Below are positions 8,247 through 17,151 of a stretch of DNA of 64,000 bases, one piece after another. The stretch spans positions 1,040,202 through 1,104,201 of the forward strand of contig JACKEJ010000005.1 of assembly GCA_020633055.1 (NCBI GenBank), written 5' to 3'. The notes beneath the pieces were generated by a model, which was given only the letters and a program-made list of their open reading frames with translations, had not been told where the DNA came from and ran no database searches. A program made the translations under genes and the position numbers. Position 1 is the first letter of the stretch. Each line of letters starts with the position of its first letter. This DNA comes from Sandaracinaceae bacterium. GTDB lineage: Bacteria; Myxococcota_A; Polyangia; Polyangiales; Houyiibacteriaceae.

Positions 8247-9158
8247 ATGCCGACCCGCGACCGAATCGCGCACAGCTCCGTGCCCAGCACGCTCGAGGCC
8301 ATCGGCGACGGCTGGACCCTGTCGCTGCTGTCGGCGCTGCTCAGTGGCCCGCGCCGCTTCGAGGAGCTGGCGGCGGGGCTGGGCATCCCACGCAGCACGC
8401 TGAGCACGCGGCTGCGCCACCTGGTCTCGCACGGACTGGTGGAGGCGCGGGCGTACCGCGAGCGTCCCACGCGCCACGCGTACGCGCTGAGCGCGGCGGG
8501 GGCATCGCTGCTCCCGGTGCTCGCGCTCGCCGACGCGTTCGACGTGACGCACGCAGGCGCCGATCCGTCGCTGTGGCACGGAGACGCGGCGGGACACGCC
8601 GTGCGCGCGGTGGCGGTGTGCGCGACGTGCGGCGAGGTGGTGCACGCCCGCGACGTGACCGCCAGCTATCCCGACGACCTCGCGGACGAGAGCGCGACCG
8701 ACGCGGACGGGGCGCCCACGCGAGGACGCGCCACTCGGGCACGGAGCACCCGCAAGCCGCTCTGGCGCGCACGTGAGGTGCTGGAAGACGCATGGGCAGC
8801 CAAGGTCGTGGCCGCGCTGTTCATGGGCGAGCAGCGCTTCACGGGCCTCGTCGAAGCGACCCAGGCGGCGCCCAACATCGTCAGCGAACGACTGCAGCGC
8901 CTAACCGACGCGCAGCTGGTGCGGGGTGGCCCCGCGTATCAGCTCAGCCCCCGCGGCCTCGCCCTCTACCCGCTCGTGGTCGCGCTCATCGCCTATGGGG
9001 ACGCGCGACGCGGGCACCCGTCGCTGGCCCTCACGCACCGGTGCGGGGCCGCGCTCCGCCTGCGACTGCGGTGCGCCAGCTGCGGCGAAGGGGTCTTGTC
9101 ATCAAGCGTGAGTTTCGCTATGCAAGTTCCGCCATGCACGACACCAACCCGTACCTGA
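8247..9158 (+). CDS. Double HxlR-type transcriptional regulator
   Basis: The protein contains two winged-helix domains of the HxlR type in one chain. Residues about 12-95 read LEAIGDGWTLSLLSALLSGPRRFEEL... with GIPRSTLSTRLRHLVSHGLV. Residues about 168-250 repeat the pattern with LEDAWAAKVVAALFMGEQRF and APNIVSERLQRLTDAQLV. Each half ends in a short Cys-containing segment (VCATCGEVV, and LRCASCGEGV near the C-terminus), possibly for metal or redox sensing. HxlR proteins normally act as dimers, so a fused tandem dimer is plausible. Its 3' end overlaps the carotenoid oxygenase start by 25 bases, and it is divergent from the membrane-protein gene 25 bases away. Confidence 0.85.
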   Translation: MPTRDRIAHSSVPSTLEAIGDGWTLSLLSALLSGPRRFEELAAGLGIPRSTLSTRLRHLVSHGLVEARAYRERPTRHAYALSAAGASLLPVLALADAFDVTHAGADPSLWHGDAAGHAVRAVAVCATCGEVVHARDVTASYPDDLADESATDADGAPTRGRATRARSTRKPLWRAREVLEDAWAAKVVAALFMGEQRFTGLVEATQAAPNIVSERLQRLTDAQLVRGGPAYQLSPRGLALYPLVVALIAYGDARRGHPSLALTHRCGAALRLRLRCASCGEGVLSSSVSFAMQVPPCTTPTRT

Positions 9159-10552
9159 GCGGCAGCTTCGCCCCCATCGACGACGAGCGGCGCGTCGAGC
9201 ACGAGGCGCTCGAGATCATCGGCGAGCTCCCGCGCGACCTGTGCGGGAGCTACCTGCGCAACGGGCCCAACCCGCGCTTCACGCCCCGTGGGCTGCACCA
9301 CTGGTTCGACGGCGACGGCATGGTGCACGCGCTGCGCTTCGAGGACGGCCGGGCCACATACGAGAACCGCTACGTGCGGACCACCTGGTTCGAGCGTGAA
9401 GGGACGGCGGGCGAGTGCCTCTTCACCGGGCTGATGGAGCCCGTGCAGCACAACCCCCGGGGCGCCCCCTACAAAGACACGTCCAACACGGACATCCTCG
9501 CGTTCCGCGGCAAGGCGCAGACCTCGTGGTACATGGGCGGCGCCGCCTACGAGTTGGACCCGGTGTCGCTGCGCACGGAGGGCCCCATGCGCTACGGCGC
9601 GGAGCGCCCCGTCAAGCTCTCGGCGCACCCCAAGGTGGACCCGCGCACGGGCGAGCTGCACTTCTTCGACTACGGGCCGGTGGCCCCCTACATGCGCTAC
9701 GGGGTGGTCAGCGCGGCGGGCGAGCTCACGCACCTGAGCGACATCGCGCTCGACGGTCCGCGCTTCCCCCACGACATGGCCCTCTCGGAGAAGCACGTGG
9801 TGGTGATGGACCCGCCCCTGCGCGTCAGCGAGAGGGCCAAGCGCGCGGGGCGCTGGGGGCTCGAGCTGCCGGCGGACACCCCCATGCGCTTCGGCGTGCT
9901 CCCGCACCACGGCCGCGGCGAGGACATCCACTGGTTCGAGGCGGAGCCCTGCTACGTCTACCACACCATCAACGCGTGGGAGGAAGGTGACACGCTCGTG
10001 TTGGTGGGCTGCCGCGTGCGCAACCCGCTGCCCCCCATCGACCCGGCCAACGGCATCTACGCGGTCATGATGGCCAACCTCACGATGAACGCCGAGCTCT
10101 ACGAGTGGCGCTTCGACCTGCGCACGGGCGCGGTCCGGGAGCGCACGCTGGACGACCGCAACACGGAGTTCCCGTCGATGAACGTGGAGCAGCTCGGGCG
10201 GCCCACGCGCTACAGCTACAACATGCGCATCGCGCCCACGCCGACGCTGCGCTTCGACGGCGTGGTCAAGTACGACACCACGACGGGCGAGACCAGCGAG
10301 CACATGTTCGGCCCCGGCCGCTACGGCAGCGAGGCGCCCTTCGCGCCGGCGGACCCCAGCCGCGCGCAGCTCGCAGCGCACGAGGACGACGGATACCTCA
10401 CGAGCTTCGTGCACGACGAGGGCACGGGTCGCAGCGAGGTGGTGGTGCTGCGCGCGCAGGACCTGGCCGCTGGGCCAGTGGCCCGGGTGTTGCTGCCACG
10501 GCGCGTGCCCCTCGGTTTCCACGCCTGCTGGGTCCCGACGGATCGCCGATGA
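9134..10552 (+). CDS. Carotenoid cleavage oxygenase family protein
   Basis: The 472-residue protein belongs to the RPE65/carotenoid cleavage dioxygenase family. These are seven-blade propeller enzymes that cleave polyene or stilbene double bonds with an Fe(II) held by four histidines. Candidate ligands lie in LSAHPKVDP, RFPHDMALS, CYVYHTINAWE and the C-terminal GFHACWVP. The N-terminus reads RDLCGSYLRNGPNPRFTP, a family hallmark. ATG 9134 (MHDTNPYLSG) gives a normal N-terminus. The gene overlaps the HxlR regulator gene, which suggests co-transcription and autogenous control. The real substrate (carotenoid, apocarotenoid or lignostilbene) cannot be told from sequence. Confidence 0.9.
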   Translation: MHDTNPYLSGSFAPIDDERRVEHEALEIIGELPRDLCGSYLRNGPNPRFTPRGLHHWFDGDGMVHALRFEDGRATYENRYVRTTWFEREGTAGECLFTGLMEPVQHNPRGAPYKDTSNTDILAFRGKAQTSWYMGGAAYELDPVSLRTEGPMRYGAERPVKLSAHPKVDPRTGELHFFDYGPVAPYMRYGVVSAAGELTHLSDIALDGPRFPHDMALSEKHVVVMDPPLRVSERAKRAGRWGLELPADTPMRFGVLPHHGRGEDIHWFEAEPCYVYHTINAWEEGDTLVLVGCRVRNPLPPIDPANGIYAVMMANLTMNAELYEWRFDLRTGAVRERTLDDRNTEFPSMNVEQLGRPTRYSYNMRIAPTPTLRFDGVVKYDTTTGETSEHMFGPGRYGSEAPFAPADPSRAQLAAHEDDGYLTSFVHDEGTGRSEVVVLRAQDLAAGPVARVLLPRRVPLGFHACWVPTDRR

Positions 10553-10561
10553 CGGTGTCGT

Positions 10562-10588
10562 CGGTGGGCTGCGGGAGGCTGCCCACCG
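10562..10588. terminator. Hairpin after the carotenoid oxygenase gene
   Basis: CGGTGGGC (10562-10569) pairs perfectly with GCCCACCG (10581-10588) across an 11-base loop, starting 10 bases after the stop codon. No T-run follows. It may slow or end transcription before the next gene. Confidence 0.4.
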
Positions 10589-10746
10589 ACCCAGGGGACA
10601 CGGCCGCTCGGCCGCTCGGGGCCGGGCCGCAGGTCGCCCGCGGCAGGTCGGGAGGACGCGCCTGGCGGGTCGCAGACGATCGCGTCCGACGCATCAGACC
10701 GGCAACTTTCTTGACACGCGGGGGTGAAATCCCGTAGCCCCACCCG

Positions 10747-11631
10747 GTGACTCTGCAGCTGGGATTCGACTTTGGCGCCTCCGACACGAGCCCCCTCGTG
10801 CCGCGCGCTGGGGTCCGCGACCGCGCCGTCGAGCCGCCATCGGCCCTCGCCGTGGCCGACCCGACGTCCGACCGCACTCCGGATGTGCCCGCGGGGCGCA
10901 GCACGAGCGCGCCGATGCCCTTCCTCCTGCGCAGCTCGGACCAGGCGCTCTCGCGGGCCGGTCAGCTCTCGGCTCACATCGCCAGCAGCCTACGTGAGCC
11001 CGTGCGCGTGGCGTTCACGGACAACCGCCGCACGATGCTCTCGGCGCGCCGCCGTGGGGGCAAGCTGGAGGTGCGTCTACACCACATGTTCCTCGAGGCG
11101 GACGAGGCCACGCTGGACGCCATCGGCGCCTACCTGGGTCACGCGGACCGCCGCGCCTCCATGCGCATCGACTCGTTCATCGCCGCGCGACACGACGTCA
11201 TCCGGGGGAGCCAGCGGCGCAACACGCACATCCGGGTCGAGGGCGAGGTGCACGACCTGGTGGCCATGATGGACGACATCGTCGACCGCCACTTCGGCGG
11301 CGCCACCGAGGCTCGCATCACGTGGGGTCGCCGCGTGGCGGGCGTGCACCGCGGCCGGCGCCGCAAGAGCATCCAGCTGGGGACCTACTCGGCCGACGAG
11401 CGCCTCATCCGCATCCACCCCGTGCTCGACCAGGAGTGGGTGCCCGACTTCTACGTAGAGTCCGTCATCTTCCACGAACTGCTGCACCACGAGCTGGGCG
11501 CGGAGGAGAAGGACGGTCGCCGGTGCTTCCACACGCCGGAGTTCCGGCGGCGGGAGCGCGCGTTCGAGTGCTTTGCGCGAGCGCAGGTGTGGGAGAAGGA
11601 GAACCTCTCCCGCCTGCTGCGCGGCCACTGA
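10747..11631 (+). CDS. SprT-like zinc metalloprotease-fold protein
   Basis: The C-terminal half has the zinc-binding HExxH motif in SVIFHELLHHELG (about residue 243), followed by HTPEFRRRERAFECF, which could supply the third ligand. This is the arrangement of SprT-like proteins, a group that includes DNA-protein crosslink proteases. The first 60 residues are low-complexity and probably disordered. The middle has LREPVRVAFTDNRRTMLSARRR. The GTG start at 10747 has no clear ribosome site. A TTGACA at 10711-10716 lies upstream, but no convincing -10 was found. The physiological substrate is unknown. Confidence 0.8.
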   Translation: MTLQLGFDFGASDTSPLVPRAGVRDRAVEPPSALAVADPTSDRTPDVPAGRSTSAPMPFLLRSSDQALSRAGQLSAHIASSLREPVRVAFTDNRRTMLSARRRGGKLEVRLHHMFLEADEATLDAIGAYLGHADRRASMRIDSFIAARHDVIRGSQRRNTHIRVEGEVHDLVAMMDDIVDRHFGGATEARITWGRRVAGVHRGRRRKSIQLGTYSADERLIRIHPVLDQEWVPDFYVESVIFHELLHHELGAEEKDGRRCFHTPEFRRRERAFECFARAQVWEKENLSRLLRGH

Positions 11632-11633
11632 GC

Positions 11634-11723
11634 ACCCCGCCCGACCGCACGCGTGGCCCGGAGCGCGCGCCAGTGGCGTACCCCGCCCGACCACACGCGT
11701 GGCCCGGAGCGCGCCAGTGACGT
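11634..11723. repeat. Two tandem copies of a 44-46 bp unit
   Basis: A unit beginning ACCCCGCCCGACC and containing ACGCGTGGCCCGGAGCGCG occurs at 11634 and again at 11680, a 46-base period. The second copy has a 2-base deletion and a few substitutions. It fills most of the gap between the SprT-like gene and the MutS-like gene. Confidence 0.8.
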
Positions 11724-11736
11724 ACAAGTACGTCCC

Positions 11737-13659
11737 GTGACGTCGACCTCACCGCCCCTCGCGCCCGGCAGCCTGCCCCCACCCGACACCGCGCACGAGA
11801 GCGCGGCGCTCGCTACCGGAGACGCGGTCACGCCGGACACGCCCGCGTTGGCCCGCACGCTCCACAGGGAGCGTGAGTTCCGAGACAAGGCCGCCGCGCT
11901 GGGCAAGCTGAGCGAGCGCCTCAGCCTGCTGCGCTTGGTGAACTTCGTCACGGCCGTGGTGGGCGTCGCGAGCGCGTTCAACGGGGGTGGGTCGACGGGT
12001 GTTTCCCTCGCGCTGATCGGGACCGTCGGGTTCATGCTGTTGGTGATCGCGCACGCGCGCCTCCTGACGAGACAGCGAGCGGCCGAGCTGCGCGGGGACC
12101 TGCACCGAGATCACATTCTGCGGATGACGGGCCGCGCCGCCGAGCTTCCCGCGCCGCACGGCGGCCTCTTGCCGGGTGGCCACCCCTACGCGGTGGACGT
12201 CGACCTGGTGGGCCCCGCCAGCCTGCTGCAGCGCCTGGACTGCGCGCGCACGCTGCGCGGCACCAAGACGCTCGCCAAGTGGCTGGCCGAACCCGCCTCG
12301 GCGAGCGAGGTACAGGCGCGCCAGGGGGCCGTCCGTGAGCTCGCCGGCCTGCACGATTTCCGGCAAGAACTCGAGGCGGCCGGGAGGATCGCGGCGGGTG
12401 ACGACCGGCTCGACGCCGGCCCGTTCCTGACCTTCACGAAGCGCACGCCAGGCGTGCTCGGGACGCCGCTGATGGCCGTCGCCCTGCTCTCGCCCCTCGC
12501 ATTGCTGGGGGTGTACGTCGCCACGGAGTTCGGATTGCTCCCGGACGGTGTGTTCTGGGGTGCGGTCGCGCTGCAGTCCACGCTCGCGCTCGGACTGGCT
12601 GGGCGCTCGCACGCCGCGTTCGAGCTGATCGCCGCGCGCCGCGGCTACATCGAGGCATTCTCCGCGGCGCTGGTGTGCGTCGAGGAGGCGCGCTTCACGG
12701 ACCTGCGCCTGCTGCAGCTGCACGCAGACGTCCACGCCGGCGACGCGCCCCCGTCGGCTTACATGCGAAGGCTCGACCGCTGGGCTGGGCTGGCCGAGTT
12801 CCGACACCAGTTCCCCGTACACTTCTTCGTCAACCTGCTGACCCTCTGGGACCTGAACGTCCTGCTCCAGCTGGAGCGCTGGAACCGGAGCGTGGGCGCC
12901 GAGCTGGAGCGGGTCTTCGCGGCGTTGGGCGAGCTCGAGGCGCTCGCGTCCTTGGCCGCGTTCGGCGACGCCGAGCCTGGGTCGACGTATCCCCACATCG
13001 TGCCCGCCACCGAAGGCTTCCGGGCGCGTGGACTCGCGCACCCGCTGATCCCGACACACGCGCGCGTGCCCAACGACGTGACGCTGGGAGGCCCTGGGCA
13101 CGCGGTCATCATCACAGGGTCGAACATGGCGGGAAAGAGCACGCTGCTGCGCGCCGTCGGGCTGAACACGGCGCTCGCGCTCGCGGGGGGGCCCGTGCTG
13201 GCCGACGAGCTGCGACTGCCCGAGGTGCGACTACGGGCCAGCATGCGCGTGGACGACTCGCTGCAGCGCGGGGCCAGCTACTTCCACGCAGAGCTCGCGA
13301 AGCTGCGGTCCGTCGTCGACCGGGCGGACGCCCAGCCGCCGCTGCTGTTCCTCCTGGACGAGCTGCTGCGGGGGACCAACGCGCGGGCGCGGCACCTGGG
13401 TGCGCGGGCGGTGTTGACGCACCTGCTGGACCGAGGCGCGATGGGCCTCGCGGCGACACACGACATCGCGCTGTCCGAGTTGGAGCGGGAACGCCCGGGC
13501 AAGGTCACGAACGTGCACTTCACCGACGTGATGCGCGACGACGAGATGATCTTCGACTACCTCTTGCGCGAGGGGGTCGTGACCAGCAGCAACGCGCTCC
13601 GGTTGCTGGGCATGGCAGGGATCGCGGTGCCCGACGACGATCGGGTGGACGCGCTGTGA
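11737..13659 (+). CDS. Membrane-associated MutS-family ATPase
   Basis: The C-terminal third is a MutS-type ABC ATPase domain, with Walker A in ITGSNMAGKSTLLRAV (about residue 460), SLQRGASYFHAEL, Walker B in LLFLLDELLRGTN (about 536) and the downstream ATHD His. It lacks MutS1 mismatch-recognition sequences. Instead there are hydrophobic segments near residues 65-105 and 245-290 that look like transmembrane pairs. This matches a group of MutS-like proteins found in bacteria whose function is not settled. GTG 11737 is preferred because it begins just after the tandem repeats, although the frame stays open back to 11653. The gene is probably independent of mismatch repair. Confidence 0.85.
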   Translation: MTSTSPPLAPGSLPPPDTAHESAALATGDAVTPDTPALARTLHREREFRDKAAALGKLSERLSLLRLVNFVTAVVGVASAFNGGGSTGVSLALIGTVGFMLLVIAHARLLTRQRAAELRGDLHRDHILRMTGRAAELPAPHGGLLPGGHPYAVDVDLVGPASLLQRLDCARTLRGTKTLAKWLAEPASASEVQARQGAVRELAGLHDFRQELEAAGRIAAGDDRLDAGPFLTFTKRTPGVLGTPLMAVALLSPLALLGVYVATEFGLLPDGVFWGAVALQSTLALGLAGRSHAAFELIAARRGYIEAFSAALVCVEEARFTDLRLLQLHADVHAGDAPPSAYMRRLDRWAGLAEFRHQFPVHFFVNLLTLWDLNVLLQLERWNRSVGAELERVFAALGELEALASLAAFGDAEPGSTYPHIVPATEGFRARGLAHPLIPTHARVPNDVTLGGPGHAVIITGSNMAGKSTLLRAVGLNTALALAGGPVLADELRLPEVRLRASMRVDDSLQRGASYFHAELAKLRSVVDRADAQPPLLFLLDELLRGTNARARHLGARAVLTHLLDRGAMGLAATHDIALSELERERPGKVTNVHFTDVMRDDEMIFDYLLREGVVTSSNALRLLGMAGIAVPDDDRVDAL

Positions 13660-13822
13660 ACCGGTCGATGGGAGGGCGCCCCCGCGGCGGGACGACGGGC
13701 CGCCTGGGGCCGGAGAGGTCTGCTCGGCGCCTGGCGGCCTGCGCCCTGGTGGGACCCACACGCGTGAGGCGCGTGTCTTCTTGCCCGTTCCTCCGCATTC
13801 ACTGGTAGATTGACGCCCCCTC

Positions 13823-16800
13823 ATGCGGACGCGCGACTACCTCGAAGGCCTGACGCAGCTCCATCGCCTTTCGGATCCCGAGGAGCGGCGTGGCGTCTGG
13901 CGTCAGAGCCTCGCCACGCTGGGCGCGACCATCGTCAACCTGCAGCACCCGGCTCCGCTGGAGGGGCTCGACCCAGACGACCTGCTGCGCAGCGTGGAGC
14001 AGGCCAGCGCCGACCGACTGCTCGAGGATCTCGACTGGCTGCCTGGCCCGTTCGCCGCCGCTTCCCTCTACGAGTTTGCCGCCGCCCTACCCCCAGGGAG
14101 CGCCAAGCGCGACCTCGGGCGGCTGGTCTTCCGTCGGCTGCACTCCGGCAACGCGGCCACCTTCGTGGCGCTCGCGACGCGCCTGGCCCTGGGACGCGCC
14201 CGCGTCTTGAGCGGCCCTGGCGTGCGGGCCCGCGTGGCCCTCGCGCTAGACCTGCCGATCGGCACGGGCGCGCGCGCCGACAGTCTGGCCTACGCGCTCA
14301 TCTCCAGCACCGAGCTGCGTGACGAGTGGCTCCTGCGCCCCGCGATGGGGTCGCTTCCGTCGCGACGCCTGGCCGCCCGCCTGATCGAGCGCGCGGCGCG
14401 CGAGGCGGCTCAGCGGGCCGCCGACGGCGACCCGTCGGGTGTGCTGGTGTTCCGCACCCCCGAGGTGAGCCGGGCTTGGCAGCGCCTGCTGGACGACCGC
14501 GAGTCGCTCGTGTGGCGGCACGTAGCATCGGCTCGGGGGTTGCTCTCGGGTGCGCTCCCGGAATTCGAGGAGCAGATCCACCAGCACCTCGCGCCGAACC
14601 TGAGCGTGACCGAGTGGCGTCGCGCGGCCGTGTCGCTCGCCGCGAGCATCACCGTGCAGCCAGAGTCGGCCCTGTCGGCGTGCCACCGTCTGCTGGCCAG
14701 CGACCTCGTGGAAAAGGACAAGGGCTTGCCCTCCGCGTTGATGCTCGGGCTCCCACGCGCGGCCGAGCGCGAGCCCGAAGCCGTGGAGGAGCTCCTCGAG
14801 CTGCTGGTCCGTGAAGGCTCGCTCTCCGTCGCAGAGGTGCTGTTGGACCTCCGGCGCGAGCGGCTCGGTGAGGACTTCGCCGCCTGGGCAGCTCAGCGCG
14901 CGCGCGTGCAGCTGCGTGAGGCGCTGGCCGCCGACGACCGCATCGACGAGGGCAAGGCCGCGTTGATGATCGCGGTCGCGAACGAGCTCGGAGAGCGACA
15001 GGCGGACGCAGCGGGATCGCTCCCGCAGATGGTCGCCGACGCGCTCAGCGCGTTCGCGGAAGAGAGCCCCGTGGTGGCGGCGCGGATGGCGCAGGACATC
15101 CTGACGGCCACGGAGGAGCGCATCAGCAAGCTCGAGGACTGCGACCTCGGTGAGCGCATCGGCAGGCAGACCGCGTTCTTGGCGCTGCGCGAGCTGGATG
15201 CTGCGCTGCTGAGCACGGACGGGCTCGTGAACTTGCTCGTGCTGCAGCGCCGCTCCGAGGCCGAGGAAGAGGCCGACACCCGCCGCACGCTCGGCGACAT
15301 CTTCCAGCGGCTCACCAACTGGCTCGTCATCCACGAAGGTGAGCCCATGGCCGCGGGAGACGACAGCACGCAGTTCACGCTGCGCATCCGGCGCCTGCAG
15401 TCTTTCCTTCACCTGGTCGACGCAGACGGTCAGCAGGTCGAGCCACGTGAGCATCTCCTGCGCGCCAGGCGCGTGCTCACGACACGCGTGCTGCTCACGC
15501 GCCTCCAACAAGACCACGGCAGGGGGCTGCGCCGCGCGCTGTGCGCTGCGTCTGCGCGCGCGATGGATGCCCTCGTCCGCGAGGAGGTCGCCGAGATCTC
15601 GGACGTCGTCCTCTTCGCCGGGGACTTCGGCGCGAACACCGATGACATCCGCTCGATCTCCGAGGCCTCCATGATGCCGGAGGTGGAACGCGCCCTCGAC
15701 GCGTACGAGGTGCTCGAGCGCGCGACGGAGAGCCTCGACCGCGTCGATCGTGTACTGCTCGCCGTGGACGCGATGAGCAAGCTCGCGACCGACCTTCCCG
15801 TCGCCTGCTCCCCACGGGTCGAGGCGCTGCGAGGGGCGCTCAGCCGCCTGGCGCGCGGACTGGGAGGGGCGCTGCGTTGCGACTCGCTGAGCGAGCTGGC
15901 AGAGCGCTCCACCGACACGCCGCTTGGGGACCTCGAGGACTATGTCGTCGACCTGGCGCAGCTGGTCGCGGGCGCGCGGCGGCGCCTCTCCATGCTGGAC
16001 GTGGAGGAGCCCTACTCGGTGGCCACGCTACGCCTCATGGACGTGCGGGTGCAGCGCGTCATCCGCTCCGGGCCCGAACCTCTCGACGAGGAGGCCGAGG
16101 CGTTCGTCGAGGCCGCCCAGCACGACTTTCCGCACGCCATCGCGCGCGTGCTGGGTGCGGCGGTCCGCTACATCGCGCGGCTCCCCGACGACGCTCCGCG
16201 CTCGTCTCGGCCGAGCCTGCTCACGGTGTCCAAGAAGGTGGTGAAGATGCCCGCCTGGATGCCGCCGAGCCGCACGCTCGGGGGATTCTACGTCACGGAC
16301 ACGATCGGCAACGGCGCTGGCGGCTCGGTGTTCGCGGCCAAGCGGTCGGGTGAGCGCCACACCGCGCAGGCGGAGCTCTTCGCGCTGAAGGTGCCCGACT
16401 ACTCGGGCGCCGCCGCGCGCACGCTCTCGGAAGCCGAGTTCTTGCGGCTCTTTCGCGAAGAGGCCGGCGCTCTCTTGGCGCTGCCCGACCACGCCAACAT
16501 CGCGCGCTTCGTGACCTTCGACGCGGGCGCGCGGCCGAAGCCGATCCTCGTCATGGAGCTGGTGGAGGGGCCGAACATCGAGCGCTTGCTCGAGACCAAC
16601 GACCTCAGCATGGCGCGCTCGTTGAGCCTGCTCGAGGGCGTCGCGGCCGGGCTCGAGGCCATGCACGCGATCGGCGTGGGGCACCTCGACGTGAAGCCCT
16701 CCAACATCATCGTGCGGCAGGGCGCGCTGGGGGAGGAGTCCCCGGTGCTGGTGGACTTCGGTCTCGCGGGGCGTCACATGCGGCCCGGGTGTGGCACGGC

Positions 16801-17149
16801 CGAGTACGGCGCTCCAGAGGTGTGGGGTGCGCTGCCGTCGGACGCTGCCCCGCCCGTGGACGTCTACGCGTTCTGTTGCATGGCGTTCGAGTTGATCACG
16901 AACCTGTGCCTCTTCAGCGCCGACACCGAGATCGGCATGATCGGCGCGCACGTCGAGCACGACGGCGTGCCCGAGGGCATCCAGCAGCTCACCCGCTTCG
17001 ACGAGACCAAGCGCTTCGCGCGCCTGCTCCAGGCGGGCCTTCGTCGGCAGCCGTCTCAGCGCGCGAGCATGGCTCAGATTCGCGCGGGGCTCGCCGAGGT
17101 CCGTGACGAGCTGGGCGGGCTGCCCTGGCCGCTGGTGCTGGCGGGCTGA
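13823..17149 (+). CDS. Large protein with a C-terminal Ser/Thr protein kinase domain
   Basis: Residues about 820-1090 form an active-looking eukaryote-like kinase domain. It has a Gly-rich loop (GNGAGGSV, about 829), the catalytic Lys in FALKVP (about 856), the catalytic loop HLDVKPSN (about 953), DFG (about 978) and the APE-like GAPEVWG. The first 800 residues are helical, Leu/Ala/Arg/Glu-rich and match no family I recognise; they may be a repeat scaffold that binds partners. The kinase loop has HLD in place of HRD, so it is a non-RD kinase and may not need activation-loop phosphorylation. A -10-like TAGATT lies at 13806-13811. The membrane protein gene begins 2 bases after its stop, so the two are surely cotranscribed. 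Confidence 0.88.
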   Translation: MRTRDYLEGLTQLHRLSDPEERRGVWRQSLATLGATIVNLQHPAPLEGLDPDDLLRSVEQASADRLLEDLDWLPGPFAAASLYEFAAALPPGSAKRDLGRLVFRRLHSGNAATFVALATRLALGRARVLSGPGVRARVALALDLPIGTGARADSLAYALISSTELRDEWLLRPAMGSLPSRRLAARLIERAAREAAQRAADGDPSGVLVFRTPEVSRAWQRLLDDRESLVWRHVASARGLLSGALPEFEEQIHQHLAPNLSVTEWRRAAVSLAASITVQPESALSACHRLLASDLVEKDKGLPSALMLGLPRAAEREPEAVEELLELLVREGSLSVAEVLLDLRRERLGEDFAAWAAQRARVQLREALAADDRIDEGKAALMIAVANELGERQADAAGSLPQMVADALSAFAEESPVVAARMAQDILTATEERISKLEDCDLGERIGRQTAFLALRELDAALLSTDGLVNLLVLQRRSEAEEEADTRRTLGDIFQRLTNWLVIHEGEPMAAGDDSTQFTLRIRRLQSFLHLVDADGQQVEPREHLLRARRVLTTRVLLTRLQQDHGRGLRRALCAASARAMDALVREEVAEISDVVLFAGDFGANTDDIRSISEASMMPEVERALDAYEVLERATESLDRVDRVLLAVDAMSKLATDLPVACSPRVEALRGALSRLARGLGGALRCDSLSELAERSTDTPLGDLEDYVVDLAQLVAGARRRLSMLDVEEPYSVATLRLMDVRVQRVIRSGPEPLDEEAEAFVEAAQHDFPHAIARVLGAAVRYIARLPDDAPRSSRPSLLTVSKKVVKMPAWMPPSRTLGGFYVTDTIGNGAGGSVFAAKRSGERHTAQAELFALKVPDYSGAAARTLSEAEFLRLFREEAGALLALPDHANIARFVTFDAGARPKPILVMELVEGPNIERLLETNDLSMARSLSLLEGVAAGLEAMHAIGVGHLDVKPSNIIVRQGALGEESPVLVDFGLAGRHMRPGCGTAEYGAPEVWGALPSDAAPPVDVYAFCCMAFELITNLCLFSADTEIGMIGAHVEHDGVPEGIQQLTRFDETKRFARLLQAGLRRQPSQRASMAQIRAGLAEVRDELGGLPWPLVLAG

Positions 17150-17151
17150 GC

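Noticed and set aside
6567..8645. Long minus-strand frame overlapping the histidine kinase and regulator genes
   Set aside because: The composition is that of a shadow, and it crosses two clear genes in another frame.
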